From IMG/VR virus record IMGVR_UViG_3300046009_012335, positions 1-54,963 of that record: DNA of 54,963 bases; one strand, given 5' to 3'. Of this stretch, positions 27,101 through 35,909 are shown in pieces. The DNA comes from a virus. Both the position numbers and the translations under genes were made by a program. The notes under the pieces were generated by a model that had not been told where the DNA came from, ran no database searches, and saw only the letters and a program-made list of their open reading frames with translations. Positions within the stretch are counted from its first letter, which is position 1; the number at the start of each line of letters is the position of its first letter.

Positions 27101-28194
27101 CAACAGAAAACGCTACCTTAGCTATAAGAATGATTTTAAGCATACAAAATGGTACATTCTATAATGGCTCATTTAGAAATATTGTCGTTGGTGGTCAATT
27201 CGATTACCCTACATCACCAGGATTTGCTAATGCATTTACTGCATCAAATACTATAAGCTTGACTGAAAAGTTTGGTTTCGTAGGTAATGTAAATGCTAAA
27301 GTGTTAGATGATAATAATATACCATTAGCAGGACCCGTTTATTCGTCTAATGTTAACTTTAACGGTGTTACTACTAACCCGTATAATAATTTTTACCACG
27401 CGTTTACAAACCCTCATTTATACCTTACAGTAAATCCTGCTACTTCATCATTCCAACCAACGTTAATTGAATTTACTTCAAATACAAACCCAACTTTATC
27501 TAACCCGGTATTATCTGGTGTAGCATTTCAAACACCAGTTAACTTTAACGAAATTAGTGATGTTAATAAATTTGAGCAAGGCGATATGATTGCAAGAGTA
27601 GATTTATACTCTGGTAATAATTACAAGAACAAACAAACAGAGATCATACCATTTAACGTTGATAATGAAAGTCAAATAACAATGTCATTTGATCCTAATA
27701 ATGGTTATTTGACAATTTATAGAGACGCAGAAGTAGTTGGAAGTGTTTCATTATCAGCCAACACATTCTACACTAGTTACTTTTTAAATAATAACTTTGG
27801 TATAGGTATACCATTTGTTAATAATAAAGCAGCGTCAACTATTGGACAAAATTACGTTGGCTTTGCAAATAACTATACTATAAACAATTTTGTAGTTTAT
27901 GATAAACCATTAACTCCTGATGAAGTAAAGTTTAACTTCTTACAAAATAAGACAATTGACCCGGTAAATTTCGACACACCACAAGGTACTAGAAATAATA
28001 CAGATACATTTGCATCATTTAATAGATTCACTATTCCTGGTAGAAAGAATAACAACGTGAAGATATATATTAAGAATGCTAACCTAACACCTTCTGGTGA
28101 AGCAATGCTTACTGAACAGTTACTACCTAAGATACGCAATATTGTACCTTTAAATACAGATAAAATTGACCTTATATACTTAAATTATGAATAG
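24118..28194 (+). CDS. Giant virion protein with C-terminal lectin-like (LamG/ConA) domain
   Basis: At 1358 residues this is the largest protein in the window. It is Asn/Ser/Thr/Tyr-rich and beta-type throughout, with very few Cys. The C-terminal 230 residues look like a concanavalin/LamG jelly roll: GDMIARVDLYSG, ITMSFDPNNGYLTIYRDAEVVGSVSL, and the closing NNFVVYDKPLTPDEVKFNF, a typical LamG ending. The middle (about residues 640-880) has repeated 'ANTEYPVLSAY..GIFDVITYGDKFYL' strands that may form a propeller. It probably is a long tail fibre or adhesin. It overlaps the next gene by 8 bp, forming an operon of virion proteins. Confidence 0.7.
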   Translation: MLSGFNSIQPVKFFYQNDSNLLINQNTFATQQGLELNLVNALSGCKDETILNYSNVFLSKAMSVNDVVYLPTTAKLPITFPTYLGLSAYPADTVSTFYVAISSDINETSSITFNTSLSNTQETYFGFYSVNGVQCKIFSFDNDYTKYLTVDTSSLSCTFTTQTSAITATGANLFEFALDDAGFMKLFFRSSTLSAFYIIRYINNTLSAVNVSTTTPLTSDIFKTTYNGEQDIKFKNDFIYYNKSLLKDFIVKTDRTVEDVPQNHVLYYNYQATDNFLSGSQDAYVDFFKTKNVLSNNYYINDKLPFKKQDVLQRNYTTILSKQNSELFEGDFQLNYNYYTDEFLFLPDVATKFTLPKTLFPYSVMNIDNSNLVNVGAYGGLTPVFSDKVVKQLNPNTNVVNYNEANGIYLYTWLYTDTQQLTSYWLDRYYFPGKTSINVAYSGSNNQIFTYQSQLSTFLNANYPANDYAYYDIRSSLTFEASATYYYSRIGNRYISKVIDSLQQAISGVEVFDSTNVFQNISNTLTFAKDKYGAFKLSPDLNNSFTIAFNIVSENVDNINSNLIVGNNFDEGISLYKGGAKNIFTPGYLINSLTGLDFHTTTNENTYNLNLSTFTNTAIKTLDIINTGFDHIIKAFYYNVDTGIPGFLDFSYSGKVLNYYEFPILSAAFVSSSRINLFDKVYVGDSEIWYLVKPGNGTNTIYKFDYLNNVFLGTQIIPNINAEDFNSIVTFNGYVSSLSGYCGDILDNSIGVSKKYSALFFKDLSANTEYPVLSAYTGGIFDVITYGDKFYLQTNGLVRQYDKYKRRYNTYYTNSKGVSGVKLDIINDNYQTKLLAYTADINSKIIVDRFDLTTGQLENTYETGIVIDPIFFNEYLYPKKGSYTDLAAIGIVNAKFISGGSENEYTYGTSIIGSLTSFPINAVIGAQSLDSTSNSILSGTLDTFGANVPFDVKMELYQGSTLLTTITSNGNSNYIDFSYQNVVPNTPYSLVASRSTENATLAIRMILSIQNGTFYNGSFRNIVVGGQFDYPTSPGFANAFTASNTISLTEKFGFVGNVNAKVLDDNNIPLAGPVYSSNVNFNGVTTNPYNNFYHAFTNPHLYLTVNPATSSFQPTLIEFTSNTNPTLSNPVLSGVAFQTPVNFNEISDVNKFEQGDMIARVDLYSGNNYKNKQTEIIPFNVDNESQITMSFDPNNGYLTIYRDAEVVGSVSLSANTFYTSYFLNNNFGIGIPFVNNKAASTIGQNYVGFANNYTINNFVVYDKPLTPDEVKFNFLQNKTIDPVNFDTPQGTRNNTDTFASFNRFTIPGRKNNNVKIYIKNANLTPSGEAMLTEQLLPKIRNIVPLNTDKIDLIYLNYE

Positions 28195-29551
28195 TGTTAA
28201 AAAATTTGCATACACCACTGGTGATCTTTTTTTCTTATCAGGTGATTACATCGGCTTTTATAATATAAAAGACGGTATTGGGTATGCTAGTAAATATGAT
28301 CAAAACATTGAACTTATCAATATACAGAAAGTTCAAAATGTCATTGCACGTTCTAATCAATTTTATAATAGATTACCGACTCAGAATTTTACATTAACAT
28401 ATAGTTTGTCAGATTTCGTATTCCAACCAAACGAATTCATAAACGGTAATGCATTAGACAATAAGTTATCGAAATTGTTTACTAATTTCTTAGATAGTTA
28501 TAGAGCATGTTTCATGGCATCGTCAAATCTACCTTATGACTTGACTAAGATGGCTAAAGCTTCTGCAACTAACACCGGTACACAATTTGTTTGGACGTTA
28601 TCAAGTACTGGTACAACAGTTTCATCTCTATCTACAATTAATTCAAATTTTACAAGAGATAGTAAGATAGTATATGCAACTAATATCTATTCAGATAACG
28701 ATACTTTAATTTTAGCTAATTCTGCATCCGTATTTACGTATAAAGTTTACGAACCAGATTCAACATTTACTTTTAACTTTTCATCATCTTTTATTGAAAC
28801 AAATACCCCAGATTACGGGGCTTTAACATTTAGTAATATAACAAGCGTTTCATTATTTGATACAAAGTTATATATTTGTGATAACGGTAATAAATCAGTT
28901 TATTACTATGATATAACAAGCGTATTGCAAGAAGATAGAGCTTTAGGTAATAAGTTTAATCTTGTTGATACTATCGACAATGTTCAAGGCAACTTTGAGA
29001 GTCCTCAATTAGTATGTGCTGGTTTAAATCTTGTTTATGTATACGATAACTTCTTAAAGACTGTTTTCTTTTACGATAACAATTTTAACCTTATTAATTC
29101 ATATAAAAATGCTGATCTGTTTTCAGTCTCAGTACCATCATCAATGTCTTATTATAGAATCTATGATGAATTATTCATTATAACTGAAGACTTTAAACTT
29201 GTTATCTTAGACAGTCAAGCAAATGTGAGAATAATTCAATTATCAACAAATGGGTTGCAACCGGATGAAATTGCTTTAAAAGTTATTTTCTCAAATACAA
29301 ATTCAGATGTAATGTATTTACTTTCTAATAAAAACTTATATAAGAAGTTTGTATCCAACGTTGTTGATAATATAGGGCTTTATTCATTCACTCAATATAT
29401 AACAGGTACAAATACTAATTTGTTTGGTAATTTGCTTTATGATATTGACATTTTACAAACTAATATAAATGTTGATAACATTCTATTGTATGGCTTCGAT
29501 CAATTGATAAATTATAACGAGCTTACAGTATACAACTCAATTATTAAGTAA
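28187..29551 (+). CDS. Virion protein, possible beta-propeller
   Basis: A 454-residue beta-rich protein overlapping the preceding fibre gene by 8 bp. Residues about 200-400 contain spaced units such as SVSLFDTKLYICDNGNKSVYYYD, LVCAGLNLVYVYDNFLKTVFFYD, YRIYDELFIITEDFKLVILD and VMYLLSNKNLYKKF. These read like the four-stranded blades of an NHL/YVTN-type propeller ('l....lyv.d..n..v..yd'). The N-terminus (FAYTTGDLFFLSGDYIGFYN) is unassigned. It is likely a fibre-associated protein. Confidence 0.6.
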   Translation: MNSVKKFAYTTGDLFFLSGDYIGFYNIKDGIGYASKYDQNIELINIQKVQNVIARSNQFYNRLPTQNFTLTYSLSDFVFQPNEFINGNALDNKLSKLFTNFLDSYRACFMASSNLPYDLTKMAKASATNTGTQFVWTLSSTGTTVSSLSTINSNFTRDSKIVYATNIYSDNDTLILANSASVFTYKVYEPDSTFTFNFSSSFIETNTPDYGALTFSNITSVSLFDTKLYICDNGNKSVYYYDITSVLQEDRALGNKFNLVDTIDNVQGNFESPQLVCAGLNLVYVYDNFLKTVFFYDNNFNLINSYKNADLFSVSVPSSMSYYRIYDELFIITEDFKLVILDSQANVRIIQLSTNGLQPDEIALKVIFSNTNSDVMYLLSNKNLYKKFVSNVVDNIGLYSFTQYITGTNTNLFGNLLYDIDILQTNINVDNILLYGFDQLINYNELTVYNSIIK

Positions 29552-29555
29552 TTTT

Positions 29556-30185
29556 ATGTCTTTAACCCCTCATTGTAGCAATATAACATTCACTGACCCG
29601 TTTAATACAGAATACGATTTTACTGTAAGTTTTACTTATACAATGAATACAAGTGGGTTCAATCCTACTGCTAATTATGGTTTTTCAGTATTTTTTACTG
29701 ACGGTAGCCAAACACTTGTTAATGGGCAAGGAGGTTGCGGAGCTGGTTTAGGCGTTGCAAGTAATACAACCCCACCAAACGGTTTATTTTGTATAGTCGG
29801 TTTTGATATAACTGGGGAATTTTTTAAAGTTGGTGGCTTAGCTGCATTTACTGATGGTACAGCAACCCCTATACCAAATTCTGTAGGTATAAGAACCGGC
29901 ACTAATTACAAATATATAGACTCAAATGATACGTTTCCGATAAATCCATATCTTTTCGGACCACTTGGACCGGCAGCTACCCCATATGCATATCAAACTG
30001 TGAGAGTTTGCGTTAGAAAGAAATTTCAACAAATAGACGTTTATTCCTTAGCTAATCAAACTTACGTATTACTTGGATCTTATAGCACTGATCTTTTATC
30101 AATACCTGCTACAGCAAGAGCGGGTATAAGCTATTCCGGTGATACTCTATTTGAAGTAAACAACATTACACTTAACTTCACGTAA
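29556..30185 (+). CDS. L-type lectin-like virion protein
   Basis: A 209-residue protein with the strand pattern of a legume/L-type lectin jelly roll: ITFTDPFNTEYDFTVSFTYTMN near the start, GFSVFFTDGSQ, YQTVRVCVRKKFQQIDVYS, and the ending ARAGISYSGDTLFEVNNITLNFT. Such domains bind carbohydrate in fibre tips. It is the last + strand gene of the fibre operon and its end overlaps the convergent gene by 8 bp. The assignment is from strand pattern only. Confidence 0.55.
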   Translation: MSLTPHCSNITFTDPFNTEYDFTVSFTYTMNTSGFNPTANYGFSVFFTDGSQTLVNGQGGCGAGLGVASNTTPPNGLFCIVGFDITGEFFKVGGLAAFTDGTATPIPNSVGIRTGTNYKYIDSNDTFPINPYLFGPLGPAATPYAYQTVRVCVRKKFQQIDVYSLANQTYVLLGSYSTDLLSIPATARAGISYSGDTLFEVNNITLNFT

Positions 30186-30693
30186 TAGGAGTTGTATCAG
30201 TAATGTTAAATACAACGTTACCTTTTTGCGCTTGTAAATTGTATGTTGTGGTAAATTCTTGATTTGTGTTTTGAATATCTAACACATCAAGATTTAAATC
30301 AATGATATTGTCACTGGTTGCAATAATATCTATATTAAAGGTCAATATGTTACCATCTTCGTAATATATTGTTACGGAGGAATTTAAAGTTGATGGGGCT
30401 GTAGATTTTGGTGATATTACTTTCTGTGATAAAGTAGATAATAATGGTGAAAATGTAGATAGTGGATCAATTACTGAATCGTGTACATAAACATCGTTAA
30501 TTACAGTTGGAAACTCTTCACCTGGCCACCTTAATGACACTTTAAATGGATCTGAAGCAAATACCAAACTGTTATAATCGTATATAACATTTGTCACTCC
30601 TTGTATAACAGCAGAAAGTGTAATTGATGAACTGTTAGTAGGAGCCGATAAAGAAATTATCTTTGTATCAAAACTAAAAAGTGATTGTGCCAT
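30178..30693 (-). CDS. Hypothetical beta-rich virion protein
   Basis: A 171-residue Ser/Thr/Asn-rich protein, all-beta in appearance, with FKVSLRWPGEEFPTVINDVYVHDS and YYEDGNILTFNIDIIAT segments. It starts 20 bp inside the 3' end of the upstream minus-strand gene, so it is translationally coupled to it. It is not recognised and is probably a fibre-linked structural protein. Confidence 0.55.
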   Translation of the reverse strand: MAQSLFSFDTKIISLSAPTNSSSITLSAVIQGVTNVIYDYNSLVFASDPFKVSLRWPGEEFPTVINDVYVHDSVIDPLSTFSPLLSTLSQKVISPKSTAPSTLNSSVTIYYEDGNILTFNIDIIATSDNIIDLNLDVLDIQNTNQEFTTTYNLQAQKGNVVFNITDTTPIT

Positions 30694-33043
30694 TTGGTTG
30701 ATTAATTGTTGGAGTTGTTGCTAATGTTGATAAGAACAAGTTTGGTACATAGCTATTATCATAGAAATTAACGGATAAATTGCTGTTTGTAGGTTCATAT
30801 ACCTTTTGGTTTATAGTAGTTACTTCACCGTTACTAATACGTAAGAATAAACTATGTAAAAATATGTTATTACTAAGATCTTTATAAGTTATAACTAAGT
30901 TTAATAGATCTTGTTTCTTATTATGGGCTAACGTTACATTAGTTACATTTATAAATGTATTAACATTATAACTAAAGATATAATCACTTGTGTTAGCAAA
31001 TACGTAATCAGTTATTAGCTTTGAATTAACATTGTAACTTTGTAACGAGATAGTAAATTCTCTATTATTATTTGCAGAGAGAATAGGTGAATCAGTCACC
31101 GTAACCTTTGCAACGTACAATTCATTACCATTGAGATAAACATTACTTGCTTTATCATTTACTGTAGATGTCAATACTAATGGTATTGAAGGAGATTGAT
31201 TAAACTTACCCTCCACAAATATTGGATAATCTACTATTACATACGAAGAAGTTGTAATTACAAAAGTATCACTAAATGTCTCAAAGTTAAGTAACTTGTT
31301 TTGTATATCTGAGGACTGTGCTGGATACTTTGCAAATACATTTGTATAAGCACTAGATAATGGAGTAATTGAACCATCTATAACATTCCATACTAAAAAC
31401 GCTCCAATAGAATTCCTTGTAGCAAAAATCGTATCAGTATTATTGTTATTAACTTGTTGTGTGATTGAAAAGGTATTACTAAATGTACCACTATTCAATA
31501 ATGATTTGATACTACTTAGATAGGGGATGTAAGTTGAAGCAGACAAACCGTAAACTTGAGTACTATTTGACAGTACATTTTCAAAGTTCTTTATATAGTT
31601 AGTATTTTGCTGTTTAAATCCTACATACATATTTCCATATAAATCAGAAACATAACTATACACCACCCCTGCGTTATAGAAACCTTGCATTACACTTTGT
31701 GCTGTACTATTCTGTTCTCTTGAATGATAACTCTCAAAAGTAAAATCATTTTTTGTAACAAATGAATTACCTAATGCAATGTTTGATGAAATGTTTCTTT
31801 GTATCTTATCACCTTGTTGAACAAAGTTAAAAGGTGAATAATGGTCAGTTAGTGTTAATCCTGATATATTACCATAATCATTAGGATCAGGAAACACATA
31901 AACTGTACCATCTCTTACTTCTTGTTTTAAAGTATATCCAAATGGTGTCTGTAGTTGTAAAAGACTTAAACGTGTTGGTTTAAAGAATAAGCCAACATCT
32001 CTTTCATACTTTGTTGAAGATTCTGGGACTGTTAAAGTAGTGGGATTGTAAACATTTAATAAACTTGAGAAAGGTGAAGTAGATTCAAATAATAGACCGC
32101 TTACTACTCCGGTATTAGTTGCACTTAAGTAATAAAAATCTGTACCAGTAAATTTCTTTATTAATTCAGCATTTAAAATTAATCTTAAATTCTCTCTAGT
32201 TCTTTGTCCATAATTAATAAAATCATAATTTTGGAGTAAAGCTAAATCTGGCGTATCAATTGTAACAACTAATTGTTGTAATTGCTCTAAAACTACTCTT
32301 TCAGAATTAATTAAATCAATAATAGCTTGATCGTAATCTAAAAAGATATTTGGTTCAATTACATTTGTATTAGCTGTAAAGTACTTAGCTCTCTCACCTG
32401 TTGCGAAATAGAACTCAGGTGTTTCAAATGGATCTAAGTCGAAGTAATTATTGAAGGTATCATAACCTTCTTCAACTTCTACTTGTAGTTGAGCACTAAC
32501 TGTTGATAAAGGTACGGTAGGAGTAATTTCTGGACCTCTATCACTTGCAAAAATAGATTCAATTATTGTAGTCTTTAAGTAGTTATTAACACCAAAAATA
32601 GAACCTTTATTCTTAGCTAACTCTAAATCTATTGCATACGTATCTCTCTTCTCAGCAAAGTAGAGCAATACTTGTTTAATCTTTGTTGAAAAGAATGGGA
32701 CTGCAACTTCTAAATCTTCATTATTTTCAAAGTCTATGTTCTGTAAGAATCTCTTTTCTTCAGCAGTAGTGTAATTTAAAGTAATTGACTTTAAAAACGA
32801 TATAAACTCTTGTCTAATTATAGAGTTTATATCGTTATATTGAACTAAAGTTACTTCATTCCATTTCTTTAAGTATATCTGATAATCAGTAAATTGAACT
32901 ATCCCGTTATTAAGGGATTTACTGTAATTAAGAAACTCTAAGAATGAAAAAGGTTGAACACTATCAAACTTCTCATCCGCTAGCGTATTTGTAATACTGT
33001 TATATATTACGATATTAGACGTACTATTAGATGTGAAGACCAT
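30674..33043 (-). CDS. Large hypothetical virion structural protein
   Basis: A 789-residue protein preceded by a GATAAATA late box. The N-terminal 300 residues are helical (FLEFLNYSKSLNNGIVQFTDYQIYLKKW, IEHxx-type helices to EQLQQLVVTIDTPDLALLQNYD). The rest is beta-rich with repeated 'Y.SVSDLYGNMYVGFKQQN'-style strands and ends with LATTPTINQPNGTITF. Its build (helical attachment part, then beta repeats) is like other fibre-base proteins of large T4-like phages. I cannot name it. Confidence 0.6.
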   Translation of the reverse strand: MVFTSNSTSNIVIYNSITNTLADEKFDSVQPFSFLEFLNYSKSLNNGIVQFTDYQIYLKKWNEVTLVQYNDINSIIRQEFISFLKSITLNYTTAEEKRFLQNIDFENNEDLEVAVPFFSTKIKQVLLYFAEKRDTYAIDLELAKNKGSIFGVNNYLKTTIIESIFASDRGPEITPTVPLSTVSAQLQVEVEEGYDTFNNYFDLDPFETPEFYFATGERAKYFTANTNVIEPNIFLDYDQAIIDLINSERVVLEQLQQLVVTIDTPDLALLQNYDFINYGQRTRENLRLILNAELIKKFTGTDFYYLSATNTGVVSGLLFESTSPFSSLLNVYNPTTLTVPESSTKYERDVGLFFKPTRLSLLQLQTPFGYTLKQEVRDGTVYVFPDPNDYGNISGLTLTDHYSPFNFVQQGDKIQRNISSNIALGNSFVTKNDFTFESYHSREQNSTAQSVMQGFYNAGVVYSYVSDLYGNMYVGFKQQNTNYIKNFENVLSNSTQVYGLSASTYIPYLSSIKSLLNSGTFSNTFSITQQVNNNNTDTIFATRNSIGAFLVWNVIDGSITPLSSAYTNVFAKYPAQSSDIQNKLLNFETFSDTFVITTSSYVIVDYPIFVEGKFNQSPSIPLVLTSTVNDKASNVYLNGNELYVAKVTVTDSPILSANNNREFTISLQSYNVNSKLITDYVFANTSDYIFSYNVNTFINVTNVTLAHNKKQDLLNLVITYKDLSNNIFLHSLFLRISNGEVTTINQKVYEPTNSNLSVNFYDNSYVPNLFLSTLATTPTINQPNGTITF

Positions 33044-33049
33044 TAATAG

Positions 33050-33057
33050 TATTTATC
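33050..33057 (-). promoter_or_regulatory. Late promoter box GATAAATA (minus strand)
   Basis: GATAAATA on the minus strand ends 7 nt before the ATG at 33043. Confidence 0.55.
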
Positions 33058-33070
33058 TAACAGATACTGA

Positions 33071-33412
33071 TTACACGGATGCGCTTAACGAACTTACTAT
33101 AGAACGTAATTGTGCGATTAAAGCAGTTAGCTCAGCTTTTTCAGCTACTAAGAGTTGTTGATTATTCTGTTCTATAATTTGTCTATCACGTTCAAGCTTT
33201 TCAGCATCTGTCATCGGTCTAAACAACTGAGTTTCAATAACTTCAGTTGAAGTTACTTCCCAGGTGCTTCCAAGAAATATAGAATCAACAGCTGATACTT
33301 CAACCAATCTATGTGGTAACCAACCTTCACTCAAAATTTGAGCATGAGTTTTACCTGAAAATGCGCGAGGACCATCAACTTTTTCACCATTAATAACTTT
33401 GCAGTAGTTCAT
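33071..33412 (-). CDS. Small fibre-associated or assembly protein
   Basis: A 113-residue protein beginning MNYCKVINGEKVDGPRAFSGKTHAQILSEGWLPHRLVE. That is the 'yyK.InGe.v..P......t...L...GW.P' opening of a diverse family of small phage proteins often found beside fibre genes. The C-terminal half is a charged coiled coil (AEKLERDRQIIEQNNQQLLVAEKAELTALIAQL). It has a perfectly spaced AATAAATA box. A role in fibre assembly or oligomerisation is a guess from context. Confidence 0.55.
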   Translation of the reverse strand: MNYCKVINGEKVDGPRAFSGKTHAQILSEGWLPHRLVEVSAVDSIFLGSTWEVTSTEVIETQLFRPMTDAEKLERDRQIIEQNNQQLLVAEKAELTALIAQLRSIVSSLSASV

Positions 33413-33417
33413 ATTAT

Positions 33418-33425
33418 TATTTATT
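33418..33425 (-). promoter_or_regulatory. Late promoter box AATAAATA (minus strand)
   Basis: AATAAATA on the minus strand, ending 6 nt before the ATG at 33412. Confidence 0.55.
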
Positions 33426-33432
33426 TATTAGA

Positions 33433-34095
33433 TTAAAGCTTCAAATCATCATTTCGTCTATTAGGTCTACCGTCCTGAGGTCTGTTAGGAATTGTAGATT
33501 CAGCTTCTTCATCATATGCAAATACCCCTACTTGATGCATAGGAAATAGATCTGCTCTTATAAGCATATCCGATGGACCAATTATACCATTTTTAATAAC
33601 ATGCGCAAGTAAGTTTTTAGCCACGGCCGGATCTATTGAATAAGCATGGGTACGTAGAATAAAATGAAAGTTATGTCCATCAGAAGCATGCGGAGGTGTG
33701 GCATATACACCCCAGTTTTTCTTCACCTGTTCAGCGCTTCCTAAATAACATATACTATTAAACAAAGTATGTTGCCTATAAGGTTTAACCATAACCGCAT
33801 CATGCTCTAATATAACCAAAGGTTTATCATCCATAGCACACTTAGCCCATAGACGTATATGATTTAATGAATTAGCAACTTCACCTTTTCTAAGATAATG
33901 GTCAGATAGTTTAATTAGATTCATTACCGGGCTTTCATTTTCTGGTGGAATTATAGTTTTACCCATTGCATCATAACCATCCCAATATTGCCATGGCATA
34001 CCCACTTTATCACAACTGTCTGAGCATCGTTTACCCAGCTCTTCACTTTTTTTATGACCCTTTACGCGTATAATATACGCGCAATCAATGTCCAT
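33433..34095 (-). CDS. Glycosyltransferase family 25-like protein
   Basis: A 220-residue protein resembling GT25 (LPS beta-galactosyltransferase type). It has an N-terminal CAYIIRVKGHKKSEELGKRCSDSC strand-helix, then YWDGYDAMG, then LNHIRLWAKCAMDDKPLVILEHDAVM. In this last block the 'E.DAv' nucleotide-sugar/metal motif appears as EHDAV. SDMLIRADL follows near the end. I start it at 34095, 1 nt after the stop of the upstream fusion enzyme (TAA-T-ATG); an in-frame ATG at 34119 would add 8 residues and overlap that gene by 23 bp. The acceptor is unknown. The neighbouring PTS proteins are the obvious candidates by inference. Confidence 0.65.
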   Translation of the reverse strand: MDIDCAYIIRVKGHKKSEELGKRCSDSCDKVGMPWQYWDGYDAMGKTIIPPENESPVMNLIKLSDHYLRKGEVANSLNHIRLWAKCAMDDKPLVILEHDAVMVKPYRQHTLFNSICYLGSAEQVKKNWGVYATPPHASDGHNFHFILRTHAYSIDPAVAKNLLAHVIKNGIIGPSDMLIRADLFPMHQVGVFAYDEEAESTIPNRPQDGRPNRRNDDLKL

Positions 34096-34096
34096 A

Positions 34097-35863
34097 TTAT
34101 AGCTGTGTAATAGTTTCATTTAAAGCTTGTTTAATATCTCTCATTGGTGCAGCCCAGTCTCCATAAACACTTTGCCTAAAGAGTCTAAAACTATCATAGT
34201 AAGGAGTTTTTTCCCCGTCTAATGCATAAAGAAAATAAGGCATTACAGGAATTATAACCCATGTCGGTACACCCATTGCTCCAGCTAAATGACTTACTGA
34301 TGTACATGAACTAATAACTAAATCGCACGAAGCTATTGCATTTTGTGTATCATGCCAAGTATCTAAAGATATTTCCTTTACCCACGATGGTCTATTCTCC
34401 GAACCTTCATCTCTTTGCAATGAAATAAACTCCACATCATTTCTTTGCACAGCATCAAAGAATAATTGATGAGGGAATAACTTATGATGTACGTCTTCAA
34501 ATTGTTTATTTCCTTGCCATCTTAACCCTATTCTAAACTTCTTATTCTTTGGTGTCTTTGGTTTGTCAATATACGGCTTACCGGATATATCTTTCATCTC
34601 ATAACCTAATGGTACAATTGCTGACATACCCTTTACCCATGCATCGTGATATGTGCCATACTCTGCGTCATGTTGAATAGCACTAGATATGTAAGGTAGC
34701 TGGTTGAAGAAAGGTACTAATTGTCCTGAACATGAAACTACAACTTTATTTCCAAGTTCATGTAATACTTTTGCATATCTAACTTGATGAAATTGATCAC
34801 CTAAACCACCCTCTAATTGAATAAGAATAGTACCTTTTTGTTTACCATCCCAAAGTGGTTGTTTTGTATTAGCAGTAGAATTGCCAAATACCTGCACTAA
34901 ACGACCTCTATCTAAAAGTCTATAACCTTCTTGTATTCTACCTTGTCTAAGAAAATACCAACCTCTATTGAAAGCTGCTCTATGATTTAAAGGTTGCTCA
35001 TGTTCTATTTTTAAAGCTAATCTCCAACCTTCTTCAAAATTACCCATTGTAGAAGCAGTTAACTGTAGGTCTAAATCCGTAATAATAGGTGTAGTACGAG
35101 GTCTATCTAACCAAAATTCAGGATGACAATATTGAGCATAATAATTACCTAGTACATCTTGCGGTGATTCTTTATGCTGATGTTCTAATTTCGGTTTAAT
35201 ATCATGCATTCCAGGGTAATGATGAATACCTTCATCATCTTCTTTTACCGTTGAGCCGTCGATATTATTAAAATCGTATTTAAAAGCCTTTATACCTAAA
35301 AACTTGTGAATTCTCTTTAATTCAGTTTTCGGATCTTTGATAAGATCATCATACTCCACGAACAGAAAGCATTCTTTATCAAATTGATAACCAGCCAATA
35401 GTGATTGATATGATGCTCGTAAGTGGGTTGATAATTCACCGCCTTGTAAAAACTCATCTAAATTCTTAGGTTTAGCTATTCTAACAAAACTAGCCATACA
35501 ATCAGGTATACTACGAACTGTAGCAATAATTTTAGGCTTTCTTCCTAATACCTGTGTCATTGCCGACATAATAATAGGTATTGGCCACCCTCTACTCTTG
35601 TCAATAATAATAGGCTTATCAGTATCCTCATTATAGTAGCCTTGAATTAAGCCACGCATAGCTTGAGCTAATTTAGTTCTATTTGGATCAGATTCATTAA
35701 GCAATGGTGCTCTATGCCACGTATTTGCTAAACCGTCTAATGCAAATACCAAACCTGAAGTTGTGGAGACATGAAATTGCGGATTTTGATTTAAAATAGC
35801 CGCTAATACTGTTGACCCGCTTCTTGGTAAACCTGAAAGAAAGTGTAATGTTTTATCGTTCAT
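34097..35863 (-). CDS. Sulfotransferase-TPR-glycosyltransferase (GT9/41-like) fusion protein
   Basis: A 588-residue fusion. Residues about 1-250 are a PAPS-dependent sulfotransferase: 5'-phosphosulfate loop LSGLPRSGSTVLAAIL at 9-24, 3'-phosphate segment IIATVRSIPDCMASFVRI around 130, and FLFVEYDDLIKDPKTELKRIHKFLGI. Residues about 265-315 contain TPR-like helices (HRAAFNRGWYFLRQGRIQEGYRLLDRGR). Residues about 330-588 resemble a GT-B glycosyltransferase of heptosyltransferase/TPR-GT type: ILIQLEGGLGDQFHQVRYAKVL, FRIGLRWQGN, and DLVISSCTSVSHLAGAMGVPTWVI. Together it could add a sugar and a sulfate to one acceptor. The gene lies between a PTS protein gene and the GT25-like gene on the same strand. 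Confidence 0.8.
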   Translation of the reverse strand: MNDKTLHFLSGLPRSGSTVLAAILNQNPQFHVSTTSGLVFALDGLANTWHRAPLLNESDPNRTKLAQAMRGLIQGYYNEDTDKPIIIDKSRGWPIPIIMSAMTQVLGRKPKIIATVRSIPDCMASFVRIAKPKNLDEFLQGGELSTHLRASYQSLLAGYQFDKECFLFVEYDDLIKDPKTELKRIHKFLGIKAFKYDFNNIDGSTVKEDDEGIHHYPGMHDIKPKLEHQHKESPQDVLGNYYAQYCHPEFWLDRPRTTPIITDLDLQLTASTMGNFEEGWRLALKIEHEQPLNHRAAFNRGWYFLRQGRIQEGYRLLDRGRLVQVFGNSTANTKQPLWDGKQKGTILIQLEGGLGDQFHQVRYAKVLHELGNKVVVSCSGQLVPFFNQLPYISSAIQHDAEYGTYHDAWVKGMSAIVPLGYEMKDISGKPYIDKPKTPKNKKFRIGLRWQGNKQFEDVHHKLFPHQLFFDAVQRNDVEFISLQRDEGSENRPSWVKEISLDTWHDTQNAIASCDLVISSCTSVSHLAGAMGVPTWVIIPVMPYFLYALDGEKTPYYDSFRLFRQSVYGDWAAPMRDIKQALNETITQL

Positions 35864-35909
35864 GGACGATATATATTACATTTAAATAATGAGAAATCAA
35901 TATAATAGA

